64,000 nucleotides of DNA from positions 1 to 64,000 of the forward strand of contig NZ_JAEHOB010000013.1 in the NCBI RefSeq assembly GCF_016464705.1, given 5' to 3'. Below, one piece after another: positions 57,897 through 64,000 of the stretch. Made by a program: the position numbers and the translations under genes. Positions within the stretch are counted from its first letter, which is position 1. Every line of letters begins with the position of its first letter. This stretch comes from Qaidamihabitans albus. Lineage in GTDB: Bacteria; Actinomycetota; Actinomycetes; Mycobacteriales; Pseudonocardiaceae. The notes under the pieces are model-generated. The model had not been told where the DNA came from. It was given only the letters and a program-made list of their open reading frames with translations, and did not search any database.

Positions 57897-58052
57897 GAGC
57901 GTCCTCGAACCTGCTGGAGCGGACCAGGGCGAACCATTTGCGCAGGTCACCGGTCGTGAGTGCGTAACGGTGTTCTAACTCGCGTGCGCACTCACGAGAG
58001 GTGACCAGGCACAACGCCGCACCTGCATGGGATCAAGGACAGGTTCTGTAGC
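57897..58052 (-). mobile_element. MITE-like repeat unit, copy B
   Basis: About 156 bp, reverse complement of copy A at 12713-12877. Near-identical blocks include TCGAACCTGCTG, GGACCAGGGCG, GCAGGTCACCGGTCGTGAG and GGTGACCAGGCACAACGCCG. It contains palindromic repeat copy 8. No open frame. Confidence 0.6.
57954..57997. repeat. palindromic intergenic repeat, copy 8
   Basis: Arms TCGTGAGTGCG and CGCACTCACGA, centre with GTTCTAACTCG, within MITE-like copy B. Confidence 0.88.
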
Positions 58053-58148
58053 ACCCGGGCCGGTGGCCACATACGGACAGAGCCTTGAGCCGGTAAGAAA
58101 CCGATCCCTAGCTTTCCTGGTGACGAGTTCTCGCCGGAGGGAAGCCGC

Positions 58149-60305
58149 ATGGTCACGCGCAGAGCGATGTTGCAGGGAATCGGCGGCGCGGCGGCCACGC
58201 CGTTGATCGCGCGGGTGCTCGGAGCGGAGGCGCGGGCGGCGGGCACCCCGGTGATCGACCGCCACGCGCTCGTCAGCCGGCACGACGTCGTGCGAACCCG
58301 CAACGACGCGGAGCTGCCCGTCCAGGTCGGCAACGGCCGGTTCGCCTTCGGCGCCGACATCACCGGCCTGCAGACGTTCACCCCGTTCGCGACCATGTCC
58401 GACTGGGGCTGGCACGAGGACCCGCTGCCCGAGGGCAAGCGCATCGAGGACTACCGGGGCACGGTCTGGGACACCTACGGCAGGCCGGTCCGGTACTGGA
58501 CCGACGAGGCGGGCGAGCCGGAGCTGTACGAGTGGCTGCGCGGCAACCCGCATCGGATCAACCTCGGCCGGCTGGGCATGCGGCTGCTCAAGGCGGACGG
58601 CACCGAGGCGACGGAAGCGGACCTGACCGGGCAGCGGCAGCGGCTGGAACTGTGGACCGGACGGCTGCTGAGCAGCTTCTCGCTGGAGGGCGTGCCGGTC
58701 GAGGTGGAGACGGTGTGCCACCCCGGCGCGGACGCGGTCGCGGTCACCGTGACCTCGCCGCTGGTCCGGCTCGCCCGGCTCTCGGTCTTCCTCGACTTCC
58801 CCTACGCCACCGCCGCGGGCCAGGGCAAGTTCTCGGCGCCGTACGTGGGTTTCTGGGACCGCCCCGACGCACACGTCACCGAACTGCGCGGGCGCGGCCC
58901 CGGCCGCGCGGCGATCACGCACCGGCTGGACGACACCGAGTACCAGGCGAGCGTGGCGTGGTCCGGCCACGGCAGGCTCTCGCGGGCGGCCGACCGGCGG
59001 CACCGCTACGAGCTCACCGGCGGCACGACCGACCAGCTGGCGGTGAGCTGCCTCTTCGCCCCGGCGGGGCAGGCGCGGCCTGCCCCGCCCGCCCCCGCCG
59101 TCTCGGCCGCCAGCGCCCACTGGTGGCCCCGGTTCTGGCGCTCCGGCGGCGCGGTGGACCTTTCCGGCAGCACCGACCCACGGTGGCGCGAGCTGGAGCG
59201 GCGCGTGGTGCTCAGCCAGTACCACCTCGCCCTCAACGAGGCCGGCGACGAGCCGCCGCAGGAGTCCGGCCTCGTCAACAACGGCTGGTACGGCAAGTTC
59301 CACATGGAGATGTACCTCTGGCACGCCGCGCACTACGCGCTGTGGAACCGCTGGCCCCTGCTCGACCGCGGCACCGACATCTACCGCCGCTTCCTGCCCT
59401 CGGGCCGCCGTCGCGCCGCCGAGCAGGGCTTCCGGGGTGCGCGCTGGCCGAAGATGACCACCGCCGACGGGCGCCAGTCGCCCGGCCTGCAGAACACGCT
59501 GCTGCTGTGGCAGCAGCCGCATCCGGCCTTCCTCGCCGAGCTCGACTACCGGGCGCACCCGCGGCGCGCGACGCTCGAGAAGTGGCGGACCGTGCTGTTC
59601 GAGACGGCCGAGTTCATGGCCTCGTTCGCGCACCTGGAGCGGGAGACCGGCCGGTACGTGCTCGGGCCGCCGATCATCACGGCCAACGAGCAGAACGATC
59701 CCGCGATCACCACCAATCCCGCGTTCGAGCTGTCCTACTGGCGGTTCGGCCTGCGGATCGCCCAGCGGTGGCGGGAACGGCTGGGGCTGCCGCGGGAGCC
59801 GCACTGGGACGCCGTGCTCGCCGGGCTGGCGCCGCTACCGGTGCAGGAGGGCGTGTACGTTCTCTACGAGGGCGTCGAGAACATGTGGACCGAGCACACC
59901 ACCGATCATCCGGACCCGGTGGCGCCCTACGCGATGCTGCCCGGCGACGGGGTGGACGTGGCCACGATGCGCGCGACCGCGCGGAAGGTGTACGAGTCGT
60001 GGCCGCTCGACGATCTCTACACCTGGGACTTCCCGCTGCTGGCGATGAACGCGGCCAGGCTCGGCGACCGGGAGCGGGCGGTGGACTTCCTGCTGCGCGA
60101 GACGTTCGAGTTCACCGAGACCGGCCTGCCCGCCAGCAGCAAGTCCGGCGTGCCCTCGCCGTACTTCCCGGCCGTGGGCGGGCTGCTTTACGCGGTGGCC
60201 ATGATGTGCGCGGGCTGGAGCGACGGGCCGCGGGAACACGCGCCGGGGTTCCCGCGCGAGCGCGGCTGGGTCGTGCGGTGGGAGGGTCTCGCGCCCGCGG
60301 TGTGA
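58149..60305 (+). CDS. Tat-exported six-hairpin glycosidase-like protein
   Basis: 718 aa. N terminus VTRRAMLQGIGGAAA is a twin-arginine-type signal, so it is exported folded. The rest fits an (alpha/alpha)6-barrel glycoside hydrolase related to GH65/GH95 (WYGKFHMEMYLWHAAHYALWNR and ANEQNDPAITTNPAFE hold likely acid/base residues, the latter Glu). Probable target is an alpha-linked glycan; exact family uncertain. The ATG at 58149 has GGAGGGAAG upstream. Confidence 0.75.
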   Translation: MVTRRAMLQGIGGAAATPLIARVLGAEARAAGTPVIDRHALVSRHDVVRTRNDAELPVQVGNGRFAFGADITGLQTFTPFATMSDWGWHEDPLPEGKRIEDYRGTVWDTYGRPVRYWTDEAGEPELYEWLRGNPHRINLGRLGMRLLKADGTEATEADLTGQRQRLELWTGRLLSSFSLEGVPVEVETVCHPGADAVAVTVTSPLVRLARLSVFLDFPYATAAGQGKFSAPYVGFWDRPDAHVTELRGRGPGRAAITHRLDDTEYQASVAWSGHGRLSRAADRRHRYELTGGTTDQLAVSCLFAPAGQARPAPPAPAVSAASAHWWPRFWRSGGAVDLSGSTDPRWRELERRVVLSQYHLALNEAGDEPPQESGLVNNGWYGKFHMEMYLWHAAHYALWNRWPLLDRGTDIYRRFLPSGRRRAAEQGFRGARWPKMTTADGRQSPGLQNTLLLWQQPHPAFLAELDYRAHPRRATLEKWRTVLFETAEFMASFAHLERETGRYVLGPPIITANEQNDPAITTNPAFELSYWRFGLRIAQRWRERLGLPREPHWDAVLAGLAPLPVQEGVYVLYEGVENMWTEHTTDHPDPVAPYAMLPGDGVDVATMRATARKVYESWPLDDLYTWDFPLLAMNAARLGDRERAVDFLLRETFEFTETGLPASSKSGVPSPYFPAVGGLLYAVAMMCAGWSDGPREHAPGFPRERGWVVRWEGLAPAV

Positions 60306-60366
60306 GCCGCGCCGCGTCGCGGAGGGCTGTGTGCCGGACCGCGGCGGCACCGCATACCTTTGCAGT

Positions 60367-61233
60367 GTGCGGTTGAAAGTCCTGCTCCGGCCAAGCTGGC
60401 TGGCGCTCACGCTGGTGGTGTTCACCTTCGCCACCGCCTGCTACACGCTGCTGGCGCCGTGGCAGTTCAGCCGGGACGACGAGCGCGAGGTGCGCAACGC
60501 CGCGCTGCAGGAGTCCTTCACCGCCGCGCCGCGGCCGTTGGCCGAGGTGCTGCCCGCCGGCCGCGCCCCGGACGACGGCACCGAGTGGTCGCGGGTGCTC
60601 ATCCGCGGCACCTACCTGGCCGGGGACGAGGTGATCGCCCGCCTGCGGACGGTGCAGGGCGAGCCGGCGTTCGAGGTGCTGACGCCGTTGCGCACCACCG
60701 AAGGGCAGGTCGTGCTGATCGACCGCGGCTACGTGCGGCCGGACAACCGCACCCGCGTGCCGCCCTACGCCGCGCCGCCCTCAGGCGAGGTGGAGGTGAC
60801 GGCGCGGGTGCGCCGCGACGAGGTGGACCCGCAGGACCGCACGGCGTTCGCCAACGACTCCACGGGCGGCAGGCTGCACGCCTACGCCGTCAGCTCCGCG
60901 GTGGTCGGTGAGGCGACCGGGCAGGACATCCGGCCCGGCTACTTCCAGCTGGAGCCGGAGCAGCCCGGCGTGCTCGACCCGCTGCCGCTGCCGAAGCTCG
61001 ACGCGGGCCCGTTCTTCTCCTACGCCCTGCAGTGGATCGCGTTCGGCACGATGGCCGTCCTGGCCTGGCTGTACTTCACCGTCCGTGAGCTGCGGCCGGG
61101 TGGCGCGCTGGGCACCGACCGGCCACGTCCGGACCGGCGCAGGTCGGTCGCGCAGATGCTCGCCGAGGACACCGAAGACACTGCCGACACCGAGGACACC
61201 GCCGCGGTCCCGCCCGGCCGCCGGGAGCACTGA
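60367..61233 (+). CDS. SURF1 family protein (cytochrome oxidase assembly)
   Basis: 288 aa. Membrane helices at both ends (LALTLVVFTFATACYTLLAPWQ and FFSYALQWIAFGTMAVLAWLYF) enclose a periplasmic domain with RLRTVQGEPAFEVLTPL and VLIDRGYV. SURF1 assists haem insertion into cytochrome c oxidase. A cytoplasmic acidic tail with repeated EDT units follows. GTG at 60367. Position matches Rv2235 in mycobacteria. Confidence 0.88.
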   Translation: MRLKVLLRPSWLALTLVVFTFATACYTLLAPWQFSRDDEREVRNAALQESFTAAPRPLAEVLPAGRAPDDGTEWSRVLIRGTYLAGDEVIARLRTVQGEPAFEVLTPLRTTEGQVVLIDRGYVRPDNRTRVPPYAAPPSGEVEVTARVRRDEVDPQDRTAFANDSTGGRLHAYAVSSAVVGEATGQDIRPGYFQLEPEQPGVLDPLPLPKLDAGPFFSYALQWIAFGTMAVLAWLYFTVRELRPGGALGTDRPRPDRRRSVAQMLAEDTEDTADTEDTAAVPPGRREH

Positions 61234-61239
61234 ACCCGC

Positions 61240-61278
61240 AAAAGTGGTCCTTGCATCTTGGGCGCCAGTGGCACTTTT
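61240..61278. promoter_or_regulatory. inverted repeat upstream of the PaiB-like gene
   Basis: AAAAGTG (61240-61246) and CACTTTT (61272-61278) form a perfect inverted repeat 39 bp end to end, 31 bp before the ATG. The AAGTGGTCC form resembles sites bound by MocR/GntR-type regulators often associated with these flavoproteins; no such regulator is adjacent. Confidence 0.4.
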
Positions 61279-61309
61279 CGATATCCACTCGGCCCGGCAG
61301 GGTGAGGTC

Positions 61310-61942
61310 ATGCTGATCCATCCCTGGGACGGTGCGACCGACGACGCCGAATGGCGCGACTGGCTGGCCGGGCACGACTTCGGCCACCTGGTCGCGGCCG
61401 GGCGCGGCCGCGACCTGCCGGTCGTCCAGCCGACGCACTTCGTGTACGACGGCGCGGCGGCCGTGTGGCTGCACCTGGCGCGGGCGAACCCGATCTGGCC
61501 CCTGCTGGAGGAGAACCCGCACGCGCTGCTCACGGTGACCGGCGACTACGCCTACGTCCCGGCCGGGTGGAACGCCGCACCGGGCACCGACCCCGCGAAG
61601 CGCGTCCCCACCTCCTACTACGCGTCGGTGCAGCTGGAGTGCACGGCGCGGGTGATCGACGACCCGGGGCGGAAGGCGGCGCTGCTGACCCGGCAGCTCG
61701 CCCATTTCGAGGAGCCCGGCACCCGGGTGCCGGTGCGGACCGGCGACGAGGAGGACCGGCGCAGGTTGCCCGGCATCCGCGGAGTGGAGCTGACGGTGAC
61801 CGGCGTCCGCGCGAAGTTCAAGTTCGGCGGCAACAAGGACGTCGCGCAGCGCGAGCGGATCGGCGAGCGGCTGGCCTGCCGCGCGGAGGGATTCGACGCC
61901 GCCGCCCGCGCGCAGGTGCTCCGGCGTACGCCGCCGGGCTGA
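61310..61942 (+). CDS. FMN-binding PaiB-family protein
   Basis: 210 aa. Contains the PaiB pattern HFVYDGAAAVWLHLARANP and the Gly/Ala flavin-binding loop; classed as FMN-binding negative transcriptional regulator, though a flavin-dependent oxidoreductase role is equally likely since no DNA-binding motif is seen. ATG at 61310 with GGTGAGG upstream. A 14-bp gap separates it from the convergent cobD. Confidence 0.85.
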   Translation: MLIHPWDGATDDAEWRDWLAGHDFGHLVAAGRGRDLPVVQPTHFVYDGAAAVWLHLARANPIWPLLEENPHALLTVTGDYAYVPAGWNAAPGTDPAKRVPTSYYASVQLECTARVIDDPGRKAALLTRQLAHFEEPGTRVPVRTGDEEDRRRLPGIRGVELTVTGVRAKFKFGGNKDVAQRERIGERLACRAEGFDAAARAQVLRRTPPG

Positions 61943-61956
61943 AACCAGCCAGCCGG

Positions 61957-62826
61957 TCAGCGGCCGCGGAGGCCCGCGAGCACGGCGAACACCGCCGATG
62001 CGGCGGTGGCCAGCCAGCCGACCACGCGGGACAGCTCCACCGCCCGCGTCACGTGCCCGGCGTCGGGATTGCGGCCGTCGCCGAGCACCGGCAGCTCGAC
62101 CACACCATGCGGGTACACGGTGCGCCCGCCGAGCCGGATCTCCAGCGCCCCGGCGAACGCGGCCTCGACGCGGCCCGCGTTCGGGCTGGGATGCACCGCC
62201 GTGTCCCGCCGCCACGCTCGCCACGCGGCACCGGCCGAACCGCCCACCACCGGGGCCGCCGCGACGGTGAGCGCCGCCGCCACCCGGGCGGGCAGCAGGT
62301 GCACCAGTTCGTCGAGCCGCGCGAGGACCCAGCCGGCCCAGCGGTAGCGCGGCCCCCACCCGGCGGCACGCCTGCGCAGCGCGGTGATCCCGCGGGAACC
62401 GAGCAGGCCGGGCACTCCCGCGACGGCACCCCACGCCAGCGGCGCGACCACCTGGTCGGACGTGTGCTCGGCGACGGCTTCCACCGAGGCGCGGGAGAGT
62501 CCGATGACGTCGAGTTCGTCCGTGCAACGCGTGTCCAGCGCGGACAGTATCCCGCGGGCACTCCGCAGCTCACCGGTCTCCAGGTCACGCGCGAGCTGGG
62601 TGCCGTCGGCCGCGATCCGCGCGGCTCCGAGCACGGCCCACGTGGCGGCCGCCGTGCTCGCGGCCCGCAGCACCGGGCGCCCGCGGCCCGCGCGCCCGGC
62701 GGCCACACCGAACAGCACCGCGGTGGCCGTGGCGGCGCCGCCCACCGGCCGCCCGCGCTGTTTGCCACCGACCGCGCCGTCGGCCAGCACACCCAACAAC
62801 AGTCCGGCCGCCCGTGCCCCGCTCAC
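61957..62826 (-). CDS. cobD: adenosylcobinamide-phosphate synthase
   Basis: 289 aa polytopic membrane protein. CobD/CbiB features: ARGILSALDTRCTDELD, SVEAVAEHTSDQVVAPLAW, a histidine-containing loop and NAGRVEAAFAGALEIRLGG. It attaches aminopropanol phosphate to adenosylcobyric acid in cobalamin synthesis. GTG at 62826. Slightly shorter than many CobD proteins (about 310 aa). Confidence 0.9.
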   Translation of the reverse strand: MSGARAAGLLLGVLADGAVGGKQRGRPVGGAATATAVLFGVAAGRAGRGRPVLRAASTAAATWAVLGAARIAADGTQLARDLETGELRSARGILSALDTRCTDELDVIGLSRASVEAVAEHTSDQVVAPLAWGAVAGVPGLLGSRGITALRRRAAGWGPRYRWAGWVLARLDELVHLLPARVAAALTVAAAPVVGGSAGAAWRAWRRDTAVHPSPNAGRVEAAFAGALEIRLGGRTVYPHGVVELPVLGDGRNPDAGHVTRAVELSRVVGWLATAASAVFAVLAGLRGR

Positions 62827-62952
62827 CCCGTGTCGCCCCCATTTTCGGATGTCCGTGCGGGCCGAGATTACTGGATCGGCCAATGCACGTACGTTGGCCC
62901 CAGGAGCCGGTGGCGACGCCGGTGCACGGCGCCGGAGGAGAAAGGAGGCGCG

Positions 62953-63456
62953 GTGACCGTCATCGTCGTGATGGGCGTGTCCGGGTCGGGAAAGACCACG
63001 GTGGGCACGGCCCTGGCCACCGCGCTCGGGGTGGACTACGCGGAGGCGGACGAGTTCCACCCGCGCTCGAACATCGAGAAGATGACCACGGGCACCCCGC
63101 TCACCGACGACGACCGGCTGCCCTGGCTGCACGCGATCGCCGCATGGATCGGCGCGCACGCCGAGCGCGGTGGCGTGGTCACCTGCTCCGCCCTCAAACG
63201 CCGCTACCGGGACACGCTGCGCACGGGCGGTCCCGCGTGGTTCCTGCACCTGTGGGGCGGGCGGGAGCTGATCGCGCGCCGCATGACCACCCGCTCGGGC
63301 CACTTCATGCCGGTGTCGCTGCTCGACTCGCAGCTCGCCGACCTGGAACCGCTCGGGGCCGACGAGCCCGGGTGCACGGTGGACGTGGCGGCACCGGCCG
63401 GGGAGATCGTCGCGGGCCTGCTCAGGGATCGGCCGTGGCCCAGGCCCGGAGCATGA
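62953..63456 (+). CDS. gntK: gluconokinase
   Basis: 167 aa. Walker A GVSGSGKTTV, then DEFHPRSNIEKMTTGTPLTDDDRLPWL (in parts: DEFHPRSN, TPLTDDDRLPWL), and CSALKRRYRD. Phosphorylates gluconate to 6-phosphogluconate. GTG at 62953 with AAAGGAGG upstream. Its 3' end overlaps nudC by 35 bp, antisense. Confidence 0.93.
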   Translation: MTVIVVMGVSGSGKTTVGTALATALGVDYAEADEFHPRSNIEKMTTGTPLTDDDRLPWLHAIAAWIGAHAERGGVVTCSALKRRYRDTLRTGGPAWFLHLWGGRELIARRMTTRSGHFMPVSLLDSQLADLEPLGADEPGCTVDVAAPAGEIVAGLLRDRPWPRPGA

Positions 63457-64000
63457 CGTACGCGATCGACGCGCTGCCGGGCAGCAGCAGGTCCGCGTGC
63501 TCCCCCGCGAAGGCCGAGCGCACCTCGTGCCGGGGGACCCACCGGGCGTCCTCGATCTCGCCGTCCGCGGGAACCAGCGGTGCCCCGGCGTCGGCCCGCG
63601 CGGCGAAGCCCAGCATGATCGAGCGAGGGAACGGCCACGGCTGGCTGCCGAGGTAGCGGATGTCGCGCACGTCGACGCCCGCCTCTTCCCGGATCTCCCG
63701 CTCCACGCAGCCCTCCAGCGACTCACCGGCCTCGACGAACCCGGCGAGTACCGAGTACCGCCCCGGCGGCCAGATCGGCTGCCGGGCCAGCAGCACCCGC
63801 TCGCCGTTGGTGCCCGCGTCGTCGTGCACCAGGCAGATCACCGCCGGATCGGTGCGCGGGTACTCCTCGCGCCCGCACCCCGCGCACCGCGTCGCCCAGC
63901 CGAAGTGGAGCGGGTGGGCTCGCTCGCCGCACCTGGCGCAGAACCGCGCGCGGCGGTGCCAGTTGCGCAGCGCCATCGCGGTGGTGAACAACCCGGCGGA
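63422..64000 (-). CDS. nudC: NAD+ diphosphatase, partial
   Basis: C-terminal 193 aa; the N-terminal part lies beyond the right edge. Four-cysteine zinc ribbon (FCARC...RCAGCG), Nudix box FVEAGESLEGCVEREIREEAGV (in parts: GFVEAGESLEG and REIREEAG) and the NudC array SQPWPFPRSIM. Hydrolyses NADH and decaps NAD-RNA. Confidence 0.92.
   Translation of the reverse strand, partial: SAGLFTTAMALRNWHRRARFCARCGERAHPLHFGWATRCAGCGREEYPRTDPAVICLVHDDAGTNGERVLLARQPIWPPGRYSVLAGFVEAGESLEGCVEREIREEAGVDVRDIRYLGSQPWPFPRSIMLGFAARADAGAPLVPADGEIEDARWVPRHEVRSAFAGEHADLLLPGSASIAYVMLRAWATADP

Noticed and set aside
4655-57997. CRISPR array made of the repeated palindromes
   Set aside because: Copies are dispersed over 53 kb with genes between them, not regularly spaced, and no cas genes are present.

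Overview
The window is high-GC, gene-dense actinobacterial chromosome carrying one integrated mobile element. Lipoproteins, a mycolata/Pseudonocardiaceae-type accessory SecA2, an LprG-like lipoprotein, a CaeA/Hip1-type peptidase and AMED_5909-type small proteins point to Pseudonocardiaceae, probably Amycolatopsis or a close relative. The genus is inference. The housekeeping order glnA2 - CaeA-type peptidase - panB ... RNase H/phosphatase - zinc-ribbon coiled-coil protein - Nif3 - low-Mr protein phosphatase - SURF1 - CobD parallels the Mycobacterium tuberculosis Rv2222c-Rv2236c neighbourhood, here opened up by inserted regions.

Layout. 1-152: promoter and antitermination leader of an rRNA operon that runs off the left edge. 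264-15622: glnA2 with an MFS transporter, a GlxA-type regulator, an LprG-like lipoprotein, a tripeptidyl-aminopeptidase-like lipoprotein, secA2, nadE, an AraC regulator with a DNA methyltransferase repair protein, panB and a prolyl iminopeptidase. 15645-27195: a polyamine/GABA catabolic region made of an ALDH-potADBC operon, a FadR-type repressor with a soluble cache-domain protein, a PucR regulator, and a gabT-ALDH operon. 27176-31075: a metal-receptor-like protein, DUF4326, an RNB ribonuclease, a CooC-like ATPase and a small SPOR-like protein. 31133-39600: a compact leftward operon encoding a Gram-positive-type minimal type IV secretion apparatus (VirB2-, VirB3/PrgI-, VirB4-, VirB6-, VirB8- and VirB1-like proteins plus one unknown proline-rich protein), with no relaxase or VirD4 in the window outside the mobile element.

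41304-53300: an actinomycete integrative and conjugative element (AICE) bounded by exact 31-bp direct repeats that are the 3' end of rnpB, the RNase P RNA gene. It carries integrase, excisionase, a HUH-type replication initiator, an FtsK/TraSA-type DNA translocase, small helper proteins, a DUF5919 regulator with an inositol-monophosphatase-like enzyme, and, as visibly lower-GC cargo at the rnpB end, a three-gene ABC-3C conflict system (DUF2326 SMC-like ATPase, middle component, C-terminal-domain protein). The complete rnpB lies at 53268-53680.

53724-64000: RNase H/phosphatase fusion, zinc-ribbon protein, Nif3, protein phosphatase and fructosamine-kinase-like genes, a Tat-exported glycosidase-like protein, SURF1, a PaiB-like flavoprotein, CobD, gluconokinase and the 3' part of nudC. 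Scattered through the chromosomal part are eight copies of a 44-48 bp palindromic intergenic repeat. Two of these sit inside about 155-165 bp, MITE-like units lying in opposite orientation 45 kb apart.
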